Below, in pieces: positions 52,797 to 64,000 of a DNA stretch of 64,000 bases (within the stretch, counting starts at the first letter, position 1; every line of letters starts with the position of its first letter). The position numbers and the translations under genes are program-made. Below the pieces are notes generated by a model. It worked only from the letters and a program-made list of their open reading frames with translations, did no database searches and was not told where the DNA came from. Source of the stretch: Selaginella tamariscina. Its lineage: Eukaryota > Streptophyta > Lycopodiopsida > Selaginellales > Selaginellaceae. Location: positions 305,257-369,256 of the forward strand of contig PUQB01000230.1 of assembly GCA_003024785.1 (NCBI GenBank). Direction: 5' to 3'.

Positions 52797-53597
52797 ATAA
52801 TATATATAACGTATATTGTAATATTCATATATATGTAATATTTAGTAAACTCTGCATATATACTGATGTCAAAGAATATGCCGAACATATTTAAGTTAAA
52901 AGATATACACACACCTTATATATATATATATACTATATACAGTTGTATAACAATATTATATATAGTATATGTTAGCTTCACAACTATATACAGGAAACAT
53001 ACATATAATCAATCAGGTAGAAGCCAATATTTTAATTAAATATTTACAATTAAATAGTTTAATTAAGTTTACCTTTCCGTCAAAACTTCACGTAGCATTG
53101 ATTCTTGGTCATTAGCAAAGTTTTTCATACGTAAACTCTCCTCACACGGCTATATCTGCCGCCATCTCTCTCTCCCTTATTTAATTAAAATATAGCTCAT
53201 TTAAATATAATTATGATTTAAAATTTTATTTTTTAAATTTTTTTATAACCTTGTCTAAATTTATATAAAGAAAAAGCTTATAATTTAGTATAAAAGTTTT
53301 CACTTCGGATCTCAAATCTTTATTAGTTGTTTTCATATTATTCTTTAATAAATTTACAAATGTTGGAGCAGGTGTTGGCTTGTTGTGCCTTGTTCTTCTC
53401 CTTGGATTCCTTATGTCAGTATGTATCCCGGTCATGCCCTGCACAGTGCGTGGATCCTGATTGCAATGTTCTTATGTCGTCCTGCTTGCGACGTTCTTCC
53501 CTGTTGCTGTGATAGTTAGTAGTAAGCTAGTGGGATGTTCAGTTGAAAATTCCTAGGGACAGAGAAGAAAACCCTAAAGAGTTTTAGGGTTCTCCTG
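52681..53597. other. AT-rich intergenic with CA/TA microsatellite
   Basis: (CA)n(TA)n at about 52,748-52,795, then AT-rich DNA. 53,340-53,560 is less AT-rich and holds the 5' flank of the CPL4-like gene. Confidence 0.4.
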
Positions 53598-55649
53598 ATG
53601 AGTGCGCCTTCATCTCCGGCGCTCTCCACTTTCTTCTGATGATTTTGCCAAGCTGCTAGATGTAGAGCTCGCCTCTGAACAAGAAGATGATGCCAACGCC
53701 ACAGGCGAGGAAGAAGAGGAAAGAGACCGGAGCCTGATGAGGAGAGAAGGAAGCGGATGAGACTCGATACAGGTAAGCCGTAGCTACATTTTTCTGCTCA
53801 ATCACTTATTGGGCAGTTTCAGGTACCTGCCCTCCACATCCTGGATTCATGTGGGGAGTCTGCATTCGGTGCGGTCAGAACAAACCGACCGGGGAGACCA
53901 ATGTCGCACTAAAGTACATCCACGAGGTAAGTATTAATGGTTATCGACTCCTCAAAAACTTTTAGTGATCAAAGAAACCGGAATATGTGTATAAGTTTTA
54001 ATATACTTGCATACAGATACATTTTTACACACACACACACACCATCATAACTGGATTTATTATTTGTCAGGAGTTTGAGCTTGCTGGAGATTATCTTGCT
54101 CAGGTTCGTGAGGAAGAGCTGCAACAAGTGCTGAGAAAAAATAAACTCTTTCTTGTACTGGATCTAGATCACACTATGCTGAATTCTGCGAGATTTATAG
54201 AGGTTTCACCCGACGAGACCAGTTATCTAGAAACACATATGGACACGGTGGAAGACATCTCCAGTGGTACGCCAGGTAAAACACACACATGCGTGTATGC
54301 ATATGTATGTAATATGATGATTTTGCAGCGAATGTGGGAGCGATTCACGCAGGAAGTCAAGGCTTGTACAAGCTACACGGGTTACAGCTGTGGACAAAAC
54401 TGCGGCCTTACGCACACAAGTTCCTGGAGGAAGTAAGCAAATTATACGAACTGTATGTGTACACAATGGGAGAGAGGACGTATGCCGTGACAATGGCACA
54501 CTTACTGGACCCTAAAGATAAATATTTCAAGGGCAGGATTATTTCACAAAGGGACAGCACTCGACGTCAGATCAAGGATCTCGATATAGTTCTCGGAGCG
54601 GAGAATGCTGTTGTCATCTTGATGACACCGAAGGAGTAAGCATTGTGTGTGTCTGTGGACATCATACACTGCTCAATTACTTCACGTTTACAGGTTTGGC
54701 CGAACCACAGGCCAAATCTCATTGTGATGGAACGTTATCATTTCTTCACTTCGAGCTGCCGTCAGTTTTGCCTCCGGGGACCTTCTCTAGCAGGTAATTT
54801 ACGTTAAATAACATGCATATGTTTACTTGTACATGTTCGTACAAACAGACGTATTACACACACACAGATGTGTATATATTATTTACGCACGTTGTTTTGT
54901 AGATGCTCATAGTGACGAATCCGAAGAGGAGGGTGCGCTCTCAAACATCCTTCGGGTTCTTCGAAGAGTTCACCATGACTTCTTTGCGGTATGTAATAAG
55001 ATACAATATATAGGTATACTATATTGCTCCATTACACCGACTAATGACGTCGCGCAGGAGGAGGAATATCATCATGACGTCCGAGATGTAAGTTCTCCTT
55101 ACCATATATATACATCATTTACATATTTTATATCGTACTGATGCCCTATTGATCCTTATCCCAGAGCTTGTCTATATACTCTCTATATTTAGAGCCAGCT
55201 TGTTTAAATTGTTGCAGGTGGTCAGCACAATACGGTCAGAAATTTTAGCGGGATGTAAAGTAGTATTCAGTCGTATATTTTCAACGGACATCCCGGAGCC
55301 AGAGCGGTATCCCCTCTGGAGGTTGTGTGTGGACCTGGGCGCAGAGTGTGTACGCGAAACGGACGACTCTGTGACGCACGTTATTGCACTGGACCGAGGT
55401 ACGGAGAAGGCAAGATGGGCAAAGTCGAAGCAGAAACATCTTGTTCATCCCACCTGGGTTGAAGCTGCACACTGGCTGTGGAAGAGGCCCAGGTAAGTAC
55501 ACAGTACTCTCACTCTCTATTTATGTGCTTCATCAATTTTAATTATGTACAGGGAGGTGGATTTTCCTGTAAGGGATGTGAATACGACTTTTCCCTTTTC
55601 TAAGACAGTAGATGTAGAAGCCAAGAAACAAGAGGCTGCTACAACATAG
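53598..55649 (+). CDS. CPL4: RNA polymerase II CTD phosphatase-like protein, FCP1 type with BRCT (CPL4-like; frameshifted)
   Basis: Dephosphorylates the Ser-rich C-terminal repeats of RNA polymerase II in the nucleus. Exons: 53,598-53,772, 53,823-53,926, 54,071-54,274, 54,329-54,635, 54,694-54,793, 54,903-54,988, 55,058-55,087, 55,218-55,492, 55,553-55,649. The N-terminus is acidic, with SDDFAKLLDVELASEQEDD. A Cys-containing block (CPPHPGFMWGVCIRCG) comes next. The FCP1 phosphatase domain has the catalytic DLDHT (54,161-54,175), KLRPYAHKFLEEVSKLYELY, YTMGERTYA and RYHFFTSSCRQF. The C-terminal BRCT domain reads LAGCKVVFSRIF to THVIALDRGTEKARWA and HPTWVEAAHWLW. Two frame breaks are visible, near 53,637 and at about 54,620. 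The second is one missing G that destroys the expected ILDDT; restoring phase there gives the family sequence through the next splice junction. Ends 120 bp from the convergent PPR gene. Confidence 0.92.
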
Positions 55650-55768
55650 ATCTTTGTGGGCCGAGTGGCCATTTTGTTAAAATGCTAGACGGTTAAAGTT
55701 CGTCTGTCTTGTAAGAGGTACGCACCTCTCTCTAAATAGGTATACAAATAGTATAGGAATCCACCAGC

Positions 55769-57736
55769 TTAGGTGAGCCGTAGAGAATTCTTCCAACACT
55801 TTGAAGTGCCTCCTCTAGGTAACAAACTTGTCCATGTAACATTATCAACTTGAAATGGCAGTGTATCCACAATAGATAGTGCCTCTTGCAACCTATTTGC
55901 TCGCCCAAGCATGTCAACAATGCAACTATGGTGCTCCAAACCTGGAGCAACACCATAGCTACACATGGAGTCGAAACACTTCTTACCCTCTTCCACCATA
56001 CCTGAATGGCTGTAAGCCGCAAGAACACAAAGGAATGTGATGCTATCCATTCGCAGACCGGCTTCCTGCATCTGCATTGCCAAACTAAATACTTGAGATG
56101 TATCCCCAACATTGCTATATCCTGCTATCAACGCATTCCTGGAGACAGTGTCTTGGCAATGCATACTGTTAAACACATGTTCAGCAGCAGGCATACTACC
56201 ACATTTTCCATAAAAGTTTATCAAGGAGTTTGACACTTCTTCATTCTGTTCCAAACTCACCTTGCATATGCTAGCATGCATAGATTTCCCAACTAGTAGC
56301 GTGGATAAGTTGCCAGAGGCCTTCAGTGCTGCCACGTATGTGAAAGAGTCTGGTTCACAGTCTATGCTGCTGAACAAATCCAGAGCTATGGAGCTCTCCC
56401 CATTTTCCACGTATCCCAAGATAAGACAGTTCCATGAGACAACGTTCCGATGTGTCATTTGATTGAAGACGTTCCATGCACACTCCATACTCCCGCATTT
56501 GCTGTACATGTTCAAGAGGGCGGTTGTCACAACTTTGTCAGAATCAAATCGTAATTGCCTGTGAATGGCCATCCCCTCTCCAGAAACAAGGGCTTCTCTA
56601 AGTGTCCCTCAGCAGCAATGCTTGCACATGCCTTGAGTGCAGCAACAAATGTGAATGAGTCCGGATCACAATCCATGCTCCCCAACATGTTCAAAGCTTC
56701 TAAGCCCTCCCCGTTCTCCACATATCCGAGAATAAGACAGTTCCATGAAACAGTATTCCGGTGTATCATCCGATCAAAGGCATCTCTGGCACACAGCATG
56801 CTGCCACACTTGCTGTACATGTCCACCAAAGTGGTGTTTACAAGTATGCAAGAGTCAAATCCACGCTCACTGATCAGTTTATGAATAGACATCCCCTTCT
56901 GCAGACAAGGTTGGCCTGCACAGGCCTTGAGTGCTGCAATATACGTAACAGAGTCCGGTTCACAATCCATGCTCCTGATCAGGTCCATAGCGACAGAGCT
57001 GTCCCCATTCTCCACGTATCCTAGAATGAGACAGTTCCAGGACACAACGCTCCGTTCTCTCATCTTGGTGAAGACATCCCAAGCACAAGGCATGGTTCCA
57101 CTTTCTGTACATGTCGATCAAGGCGTTTGCCATGACTATGTCAGCATCAAGTCCATATTCTTTCATTTGTTTGTGAATATACACCCCCTTCTCCAAACAA
57201 GATTGCTTTTGCGAGTGTTCCTGAGTAGCGAGTCCAGAACAAGCCTTCAATGCCGCAACAAACGTAACAGAGTTGGGTTGACAGTCCATGCACATGAGCA
57301 AATCTATAGCTATTGAGCTTTTCCCATTCTCCACATACCCCAGCATCAAACAATTCCATGAAACAACATCCTTTTGTATCATCCCGTTGAACACATCACG
57401 AGCATGCGAGATGCTACCGCATTTACTGTACATTTTGATGAGAGCGGAAGCCACGTATTTGCTTTCAACAAAGCCAGCTGCTACCGCATTCAAATGTAGC
57501 CTCTTCCCGCCTTCTAAGTCCCCTATCTGACTACATTGCTTGAGTAAAAGAGTTAGTTGTTTCTCTCGTGTACACCCTTTGTCCACCGAGGGCACCTCCA
57601 TGCATGAAAGCTTCTGTTGCATCCATCTTGGGCGAGGGGTCGCCCGTAACGGTTCCACTGCTTGTAACATCAATTGAAGCGTGTTGAATGTCTCTGGAAC
57701 ATCAGTGGCTTGGCCGATGATACGATATGTGTGCAT
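55769..57736 (-). CDS. PLS-class PPR protein (frameshifted)
   Basis: Probable organellar RNA-binding protein. Reads from Met 57,736 through a leader, then LLKQCSQIGDLEGGKRLH and repeated PPR motifs: LIKMYSKCGS, VVSWNCLMLGYVENGKSS, TFVAALKACSG, LIDMYRK, VVSWNCLILGYVENGDSS, TYIAALKACAG, LVDMYSKCGS, LLNMYSKCGS, LINFYGKCGS and others. It ends in FLCVLAAYSHSGMVEEGKK, CIVDMLGRANRLQEAL and TWTSLL. The frame changes near 57,093 and near 56,560, but the protein lines up across both. No E or DYW editing domain follows; the frame stops shortly after TWTSLL at 55,769. The motif style differs from the first PPR gene, with longer P/L/S triplets. Confidence 0.85.
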
Positions 57737-58602
57737 GGCTACTTTTCAAGATTTGTATATCTAACAAGAAACGTGCTAAGGAGAAGAACAGGACAAAGCT
57801 AACTGTCATCTCAAGGAATGAATTGCCACACTACATCTGGCAAAGAGACTCCAGCGCCGGAGGTTTATTTGGGACATTGCAAACTTGTATGGTACCGTCA
57901 GAATGAACCGTGTACAGACTCTTCTACTAGTCCGTCCCAGCTTAACGCCTCTAAACGTGGTAATTTTAATCTCTAGTTGACATAAGCATGCAGGCACTGG
58001 TCTAACAAAATTTGAAAGGAGCTGGTTCAATTTAATTCAAAATCAGCGGACCCAGTATACAAATATTTGAAATAAAAAAAAATTTACCAAAGGTTCTAAG
58101 TTTTAATTAATTGTGGTAATCATAGTTAACCCATTTATAAGCTGATTATACAGTACATTATTACATGTATTAAGTATGGCTCCTTTTTAAATGCAAATTT
58201 CATTTGCCAGTGAGTTCATTGTAGGGCAAAGGGCTAATGTGACAGGCAAAGTTCAATCCAACTGTAGTTAAATAAATGAATATAAATAATAAGATTAACT
58301 TCCTTAATCAGAAAAGCATGGAGGTGAAGTTGTGAAGATAAAGAATGCCCATTTTCAAAAATTAAAGGGTAAGCATGATGATAGAAATTACTGTTGTGCA
58401 CCATTTATAAATTTAACCCTAAATGAAGACAAAACAAACAAACTTCAAAGTGGAAAGATTCAATTCACTATATGTAGATCTTTACCATGTGAGTGTTCTG
58501 TTTTGAAAAATAAATCGTTTAGGAAGTCTTCACAAAAGGCTTTAGGAAAATAGCTATTGATTAGGGTTGTTGCGATATAGGGTTTTTCTTCTTCTTCATT
58601 AA
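57737..58602. other. Intergenic between divergent PPR and kinase genes
   Basis: AT-rich in the middle. No supported gene. Should hold the promoters of both flanking genes. The stretch from 58,565 (GGGTTGTTGCGATATAGGG) is probably kinase 5' leader. Confidence 0.4.
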
Positions 58603-60898
58603 GTGCGATGGCCGCCGTCAACAGTGGCTGGAGAGTACGATTGCAGACCGCGGAAGCGTCAGAGGCTTGGCTGGGATCAAGCTTGGCCACAGATTCTACC
58701 GCTCAATTTCGCTCAGGATCAACCCGCCCCTTTGGTGAGTGTACGATTAGGAGCCTCAAATCCGGTGTTGGATCTGCAGGTACAGGCTCAGAGTCCCCGT
58801 CTGGGGAACTGCTCTAGGGTTTCAAGGACCCTTGCAGCAGCCCCAAATCCCTACTCAGGGATGGTTACCGCCCTTTAACAGGGAAGCTCCTTGGCGGCGA
58901 GATGATAAGGATGGGCACTATGTTTTTCATCTTGGGGAGAACATCACACCACGCTGTAAGTATTTCGTTGTATATATTATGATGCAGATTATATGATCAT
59001 AGACGATTCTATGTGTAATGTGTATTTTAGATACAACTGGGGATAAAATGTGAGGGTTACATTAAATATATGCTAATGTCCGTTCTTTCAGACAAAATCA
59101 TCAGCAAGATGGGTGAAGGTGTGTATGAACCAAGGTGGTTGACTGTGGTTTATAGTTTTGGAGTGGTGCAGGCACGTTTGGGCGTGTGTTGGAATGCTGG
59201 GATCGGGAAACCCAGGAGTATGTAGCCATTAAGCTTATACGGAATGTTCAGAAGTATCCGGGATGCTGCCATGATTGAGATAGACGTGCTTCGTGTGCTT
59301 GGAGAGCACGATCAGCTTGGTTACGGTCTGTGATGACGCCCCACGGGATTTCAGTTGTTGCTTATTCATACTTCGTTTCTCCTACAGGCGTTGTGTTAGG
59401 CTTAAGAACACATTCGACTACCGTAATCATGTCTGCATGGTACGCATATCAATCTACCTGTAGTTTAATTTTCTTTTCAGATTTTAAATTATACACACAT
59501 ATCATGATCCATATTAGTACAACGTAGTACTACACAATATACAGATGCATACTTAAATTGAGAGTATGTTACAGGTGTTTGAGAAGCTTGGGCCGAGCCT
59601 TTATGACTTTTTGAAAGAAGAACAATTTTCGTCCGTTCTCTATAGATCTAGTGAGGGAATTTGGGCGGCAGTTGTTGGAGTCCGTAGCATGTACGCTTTT
59701 ATTTGACGATATCACGCGGTTATGACAGATTTCTCGTTGGTGTAGACATGCATGAGCTCGCCTTATCCATACGGACCTGAAACCAGAAAACGTGCTCCTT
59801 GTATCTGGCGATCGTATAAATGTTCAGGTATGTTGTGTGTCTGCACATGTACACGAGCATATATATCTGTTGTCTAGGATTCTACAATGCAAGTAAGGAG
59901 AGTGCCTAAGTCCTGTGAATCAAGTTGATTGACTTTGGGAGCACAACGTGGAGTACAATACATCACAGTTCTGTAGTGTCTACTCGTCACTATAGAGCAC
60001 CAGAAGTGATTCTGGGTAAGTGTCTATTTGTATGTGTCATTGATATCTGTATATGCATGTGTATCAGATGCATGATTAAACACACTATAATGTTACAGAC
60101 GTACATTGATCTAGATCTACATATTTAGATATGGATATGAATACATTGTTGTATGGATGTGTTGCACATGGGGTCTCTGTTTTACATGTAGAAATACTGT
60201 GTGCGTGTTTAATACTTCAATGTTTACTGGGCAGGCCTTGGATGGTCTCATTCCTGCGATTTGTGGAGTGTGGGTTGCATTCTTATAGAGTTGTGCACGG
60301 TAAGTTTGTTTGGACTACGGTATATTTGGACATTCTCAATGTTCATTCTTACAGGGGAAAGCACTTTTTCAAACTCATGAGAACTTGGAGCATCTTGCGA
60401 TGATGGAACGTGTTTTAGGACCGATTCCCCGGCATATGATGGAGAGGTGTGTGTGTGTGTATAGAGATGGGGAGGGAGGGAGAGGGAGCAGCTAGTGCTT
60501 TGTGCAGTTCATTTCACATTTCTTTTCCCTTTTGCAGTTCATGTAAGTATGCGAGGCATGGAAAGCTGAACTGGCCCGAAGGTGCTGAAACACGGGAGAG
60601 TTTACGCGCAGTAAGAAAATTGACCAGATTGAGGGTATGTAGTGGCGTATTAAGTAAATGATTATTTTCTGTACCAGTGGGTATGCATGTAGATGTGTAC
60701 ATGTTCAGAGCGTAAACTTTATGAGATTAAGTGGGCTAATGCCACTGTTATTATGTGCAGAGTTTGGTGTATGAACACGTGAGCCACTCGGCGGGCCCAT
60801 TTGTTGAGTTGCTTCAAGTGTTGTTAAGTTACGATCCTGCGGATAGGTTATCGGCCAAGGATGCTTTAAAGCACAGGTTCTTTACCCAGCTGCTCTAA
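58603..60898 (+). CDS. LAMMER/CLK dual-specificity kinase, AFC type (frameshifted)
   Basis: Nuclear kinase family that phosphorylates SR splicing factors. Exons: 58,603-58,955, 59,092-59,118, 59,172 to about 59,330, 59,388-59,439, 59,575-59,690, 59,746-59,827, about 59,905-60,015, 60,235-60,299, 60,355-60,446, 60,538-60,634, 60,761-60,898. The N-terminus has the family block [11 protein letters not shown]. Then come [20 protein letters not shown], the Gly loop ([15 protein letters not shown]), the VAIK lysine, [11 protein letters not shown], the catalytic loop [70 protein letters not shown] (diagnostic [11 protein letters not shown]), [16 protein letters not shown] and the end KHRFFTQLL. One-base changes break the frame near 58,870, 59,257, 59,630, 59,758 (just before the catalytic HTD) and 59,920. 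Splice sites are intact. Confidence 0.92.
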
Positions 60899-61479
60899 AT
60901 GCTGTGGAAATTATCTCTGGCAAATTGGAAATTATTGTATAAGGTGTTTAACTTTAATTTAACAAGAAATCTATATGTATTATACATGTATATGTGCATT
61001 GTACACTGTGGACCATGCGTGCCATATACTATATAATTTATAAATTAAGTTTGAGATTGCATACAAAATACAATCCATATAATTAAAATATATTAACATA
61101 TTGTATAATATATCTGAAACATTAAAAAAAAACGATTATGGGTATAGGGTATAAGGTTTAAAAATAAAAAACCCTCCTCTCATCCCAGAGCGGCATATTC
61201 CATAGGACATACTGTTTGTACTCTTTATGCACAGTTTAAATAAATAATATATGTATATGTCCATGTGTGTGTGTATATAGTTGAAAGTCGTTTACATGTT
61301 TATATGGTTTTTGGTTCTTCTCTTCGGGAACCTTTTTAATTACATAGAGATATCAATTATATTTAATTAAGTTAATTCTTTTAATGATTTTATATATTCA
61401 GAGAATATAAATTAAAAAAGACCAAATGATGTACAGATTATTCTGACGTTTAAATATGGTTTTAATATTTGAATCAGCT
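60899..61479. other. AT-rich intergenic
   Basis: 3' flank of the kinase gene, then AT-rich DNA with no coding signal. Confidence 0.45.
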
Positions 61480-61907
61480 TTACCTTTCAGGCGTCTCATC
61501 GATGACCTTAAGTTTGCTGCTAAGGTCACCAAAGGGCATCTTCAAATAGTAGTAGTCGAGACCAGCGTATTCTGCAGCACGGGATGACATAGATGATGAT
61601 GTTAACTGGCTTGCCGGCAGCTTGGAACAACTCTTCTGCTGTCTCCACAGTACGATGGTGACGTGATTTGCGTTTTTAGTTGTACCGCGATCTCTTCTCG
61701 GCGCCGTGGCGGCTTCGGCTTCAGATCACCAGCCCCGGGAGCGGGATTCATCATCGGAGCGCCGGCTGCAGTTTCATCGCTGGATTCTGTCGGTCCTTCT
61801 GGCAGGGATCTTGAAGTGTGAGCGCTCAGGTGCGGCGCGGCGGTACTACATTTGTGTCCACTTGGGAGGTGCGATGATCCGTTTTGCACCACTTGCCCCG
61901 CGTACAT
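61480..61907 (-). CDS. Unidentified coding region, possibly frameshifted
   Basis: GC-rich stretch between AT-rich flanks. From Met 61,907 (minus) it reads a Ser/Pro-rich N-terminus (HTSRSLPEGPTESSDETAAG), then LKPKPPRRREEIAVQLKTQ. In shifted frames it continues with TVETAEELFQAAGKPVNIII and then AAEYAGLDYYYLKMPFGDLS and KLKVIDETPER. The last codons abut either a TAA or a GGTAAAG splice donor at 61,480-61,486, so more exons could follow to the left. The N-terminus could be a plastid transit peptide. I do not recognise the family. Confidence 0.4.
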
Positions 61908-62289
61908 TGACTAGAGCAGAAATCTCGCGCAGTATCAAAAGTGATCCAGATTTTGTAATTTCACATTGTTAGCCGCATTTATCTAGATATAAAATATATA
62001 AAGAGTGTGTATGTCGGTCAATCTTCTTAATATGTATATATAGTGGATATTTACATATATATATAGTGGATTATTTTAAGTATTCAGAAACACAAAAGCT
62101 AATTAAATAACAGTATTAATAATTTAAAAAGTTTAAAATTAATAGACAATTTTACGGATAGACATCTCTAAACTTTATTCTGAAACAATGTACTTCCTGT
62201 TTCATACTGTAAATAAACTTTTAGTTATGTATGTACATGCCTCTATTTCTTTATATATTATACACTTTCTTTATATTACATAGACTTGC

Positions 62290-62357
<68 letters not shown>

Positions 62358-62399
62358 GTATATAATTGTAAGATACTGTATATTAGGTAACATACCGTA
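61908..62399. other. AT-rich intergenic with (CT)n(TA)n microsatellite
   Basis: CT run at about 62,295-62,320 followed by a TA run at about 62,326-62,352. No gene seen. Confidence 0.6.
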
Positions 62400-62625
62400 T
62401 ATACGCATGTGTATATACACACATGCGTAGTGACACATGGGTGGTGATCTGGCCCCCATGTGTCAGCGCCACGTGTCGCATGTGTGCCACGTGGCAGGAG
62501 GTCTCCTGTATATAAGCAGGGTTTTTGTAAACTAATATATCTGACATTTCATTTAATATATCTGCTCTTTCATTGGTGGAGAAGTTGGGTATTCCTTTCT
62601 TCCGCCTTTTCTTTTTCTTGTTTCC
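62400..62625 (+). promoter_or_regulatory. Leader/possible LTR end of the third retrotransposon
   Basis: Contains a near-palindrome TACGCATGTGT...ACACATGCGTA (about 62,401-62,430), two CACGTG-type words (CCACGTGTCG at 62,470, GCCACGTGGCA at 62,486) and a TATATAAG box at about 62,510, about 115 bp before the gag ATG. It could be U3/R of an LTR, but the partner LTR is outside the window and the boundary cannot be set. Confidence 0.35.
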
Positions 62626-63633
62626 ATGACAATGAACATGGAGACGGCTTTTAGCATTATTGCTACTGCTATTGATGCACAAACTAAGTTGTTGGAGCGC
62701 TTTGTTGAGGGTCCGTCCTCCTCTTCCCCGTCTGAGCCTCATGCCGGGGGATCTGCTTCTAGTACTCCTTCATCTTCTTCACAGGCCACAAATCCGAGGG
62801 TTCGACCCCGATCTTTTTGTGGTGATCCGGGAGATGATGTATACCACTGGTTTGATCATTTCCAAGTCATTGTTCGTTACCATGGTTGGGATGAGGCCCG
62901 TGCTCTCAGAGAATTCCCTACATGTTTGGAAGGCCCTGCGCTCAAGTGGTATAATGGATTGGCTGCGGAGATTCAAGCCAATAGTAATCGGTTAACGGAA
63001 TGCCTCAAACGTACGTTTGGCAAAGTTGAGGATTCAGATGATGCTTTCCAACAACTGCATGCGATACGACAACATCCTGGTGAGTCTGTTATGCGGTTCA
63101 GTATTAGGTTCGGGGATTTAGTTCGGCGTGCATATCCTAACATGCCTGAGCCTATTAAGCTCGGTATGTTATGGCCAACTATGCGACCCGAACTTGTTCG
63201 ATTCGTTCGGGCTCTTCGTCCTACCACATTGGAGGAAGCTTTTGCACTAGCTCAACGTTTTGAGTTGGTGCCTGGTGAGGGCCGTGTTCCCCTTGGGTTA
63301 CCTGCTCCTCTTGTTCAGCGTGCTGATCCAATGGAGGTTGATGCTGCTGCATATGTGCCCGCACGGCAAGCCTTTCGTGGTCGACCTCGGGGCCCACCCC
63401 GTGGACCACCTCCACGAAATCGTCCTGCACCTGCTCCAGTACCTGCCCGTGGTGGTCAAAATCCACGGATTCGTGACAGGAGGAATCGGAACAATGCAGG
63501 TCGACCCAATCAAGTTCATTGTTGGGCCTGTTGGGCGCCTGGACATACTTGGCGGGCATGCGATGTGTATCCTGATGATGAGCTTCCAAGACGAAGCCTC
63601 TCTTGCAGATGGATCTGTTGCGGAAACCAGTAA
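62626..63633 (+). CDS. Retrotransposon Gag polyprotein
   Basis: Structural protein of the virus-like particle. Start at the ATG of 62,626, with MNMETAFS at 62,635 as an alternative. Ser-rich N-terminal segment; then a retrotransposon gag domain (RSFCGDPGDDVYHWFDHFQV, then ALKWYNGL, then LKRTFGKVEDSDDAFQQLHA and FGDLVRRAYPNM). A Pro/Arg/Gly-rich linker (RGRPRGPPRGPPPRNRPAP) and one CCHC knuckle (CWACWAPGHTWRAC) follow. The stop after residue 335 lies between Gag and protease. About 335 residues is normal for a plant gypsy Gag. Confidence 0.88.
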   Translation: MTMNMETAFSIIATAIDAQTKLLERFVEGPSSSSPSEPHAGGSASSTPSSSSQATNPRVRPRSFCGDPGDDVYHWFDHFQVIVRYHGWDEARALREFPTCLEGPALKWYNGLAAEIQANSNRLTECLKRTFGKVEDSDDAFQQLHAIRQHPGESVMRFSIRFGDLVRRAYPNMPEPIKLGMLWPTMRPELVRFVRALRPTTLEEAFALAQRFELVPGEGRVPLGLPAPLVQRADPMEVDAAAYVPARQAFRGRPRGPPRGPPPRNRPAPAPVPARGGQNPRIRDRRNRNNAGRPNQVHCWACWAPGHTWRACDVYPDDELPRRSLSCRWICCGNQ

Positions 63634-63639
63634 TCGTAC

Positions 63640-64000
63640 GGGCGACGGAGGAATCCCGTGCGATGGAAACTTCACCTCCATGCTTTTTCCGCTATGCATA
63701 TTAGGGTTTGCAAGTTCCACCAGATCATTCCAGTTTTCACATTTTCTGCACGAGTGAATGATCTTTCAGTCATAGTGCTTGTGGATACAGGATCTAGTAT
63801 GTCTTCCATAACTTCTTCTCTAGCGCATCGGTGCTCGTTACCCTTAAGACGTGCAGATAAGGTCTTGCACATTTTATATGGTAATGGGCAGTCTCGTGCA
63901 GTATCACAGTACACCACTTCAACTACATTGGTTTTGGGTGACAATCGTAAGTTTCCCTCTGGGTCTCTTAGGGTTGTCCCTTCCCAGGTCTTTGACATTA
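63640..64000 (+). CDS. Retrotransposon aspartic protease, partial
   Basis: From about 63,745 the frame reads VNDLSVIVLVDTGSSMSSIT, which includes the retropepsin-type DTG active site (63,784-63,792). It continues open to the window end. It is in the same frame as Gag but separated by the Gag stop and an unclear stretch (63,634-63,740), where another frame is open. Either a stop is read through or a small indel is present. Confidence 0.75.

Larger units (their letters stand above)
62626..64000 (+). mobile_element. Third LTR retrotransposon (gypsy type), 5' part only
   Basis: Contains gag and the start of protease, cut by the window end. Its gag is intact over 335 codons, so it is better preserved than the element at 39-48 kb. 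Confidence 0.8.

Overview
This is nuclear DNA of a land plant. The recognisable genes are plant-type and split by GT-AG introns: two PLS-class pentatricopeptide (PPR) genes, an ATXR7/SDG25-like SET1-family histone methyltransferase, a CPL4-like RNA polymerase II CTD phosphatase and an AFC/LAMMER kinase. The long tandem run of 31-residue S-type PPR motifs and the short introns (mostly 50-400 nt) suggest a seedless vascular plant, lycophyte or fern. That taxonomic call is an inference.

Layout. 1-1.8 kb: PPR gene, minus strand, running off the left edge. 1.8-7 kb: AT-rich DNA with a dispersed repeat family and a large inverted repeat. 7.1-12.2 kb: SET1/ATXR7-like gene with four CCHC zinc knuckles and a GYF-like domain. 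12.8-13.4 kb: partial copy of a segmental repeat. 13.7-16.8 kb: an AT-rich palindrome of about 3 kb. 18.3-24.6 kb (copy A), 30-39 kb (copy B) and 48.1-52.5 kb (copy C): overlapping segmental duplications carrying gene fragments: unidentified exons, a membrane-anchored P-loop NTPase and a piece of a DUF300/LAZ1-type membrane protein. Two Ty3/gypsy chromodomain retrotransposons lie inside these repeats: a gag/protease-deleted one on the minus strand (24,664-29,123; 5-bp target duplication GGATG) and a long one on the plus strand (39,353-48,145; target duplication GACAC) containing about 3.2 kb of minisatellite. 53.6-60.9 kb is a gene-rich block: CPL4 (+), PPR (-), AFC kinase (+). 61.5-61.9 kb holds an unidentified minus-strand coding stretch. 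62.6 kb to the end is the gag and protease of a third LTR retrotransposon.

The genes do not form one pathway. CPL4, AFC and the SET1-type protein all act in transcription or RNA processing in the nucleus, and PPR proteins act on organellar RNA, but nothing here links them functionally.

A caution covers the whole window. Nearly every conserved gene carries isolated one-base insertions or deletions while amino-acid conservation on both sides and splice sites stay good. This fits uncorrected assembly errors at least as well as pseudogenes, so coding calls are given as genes with frameshifts and the broken positions are stated.
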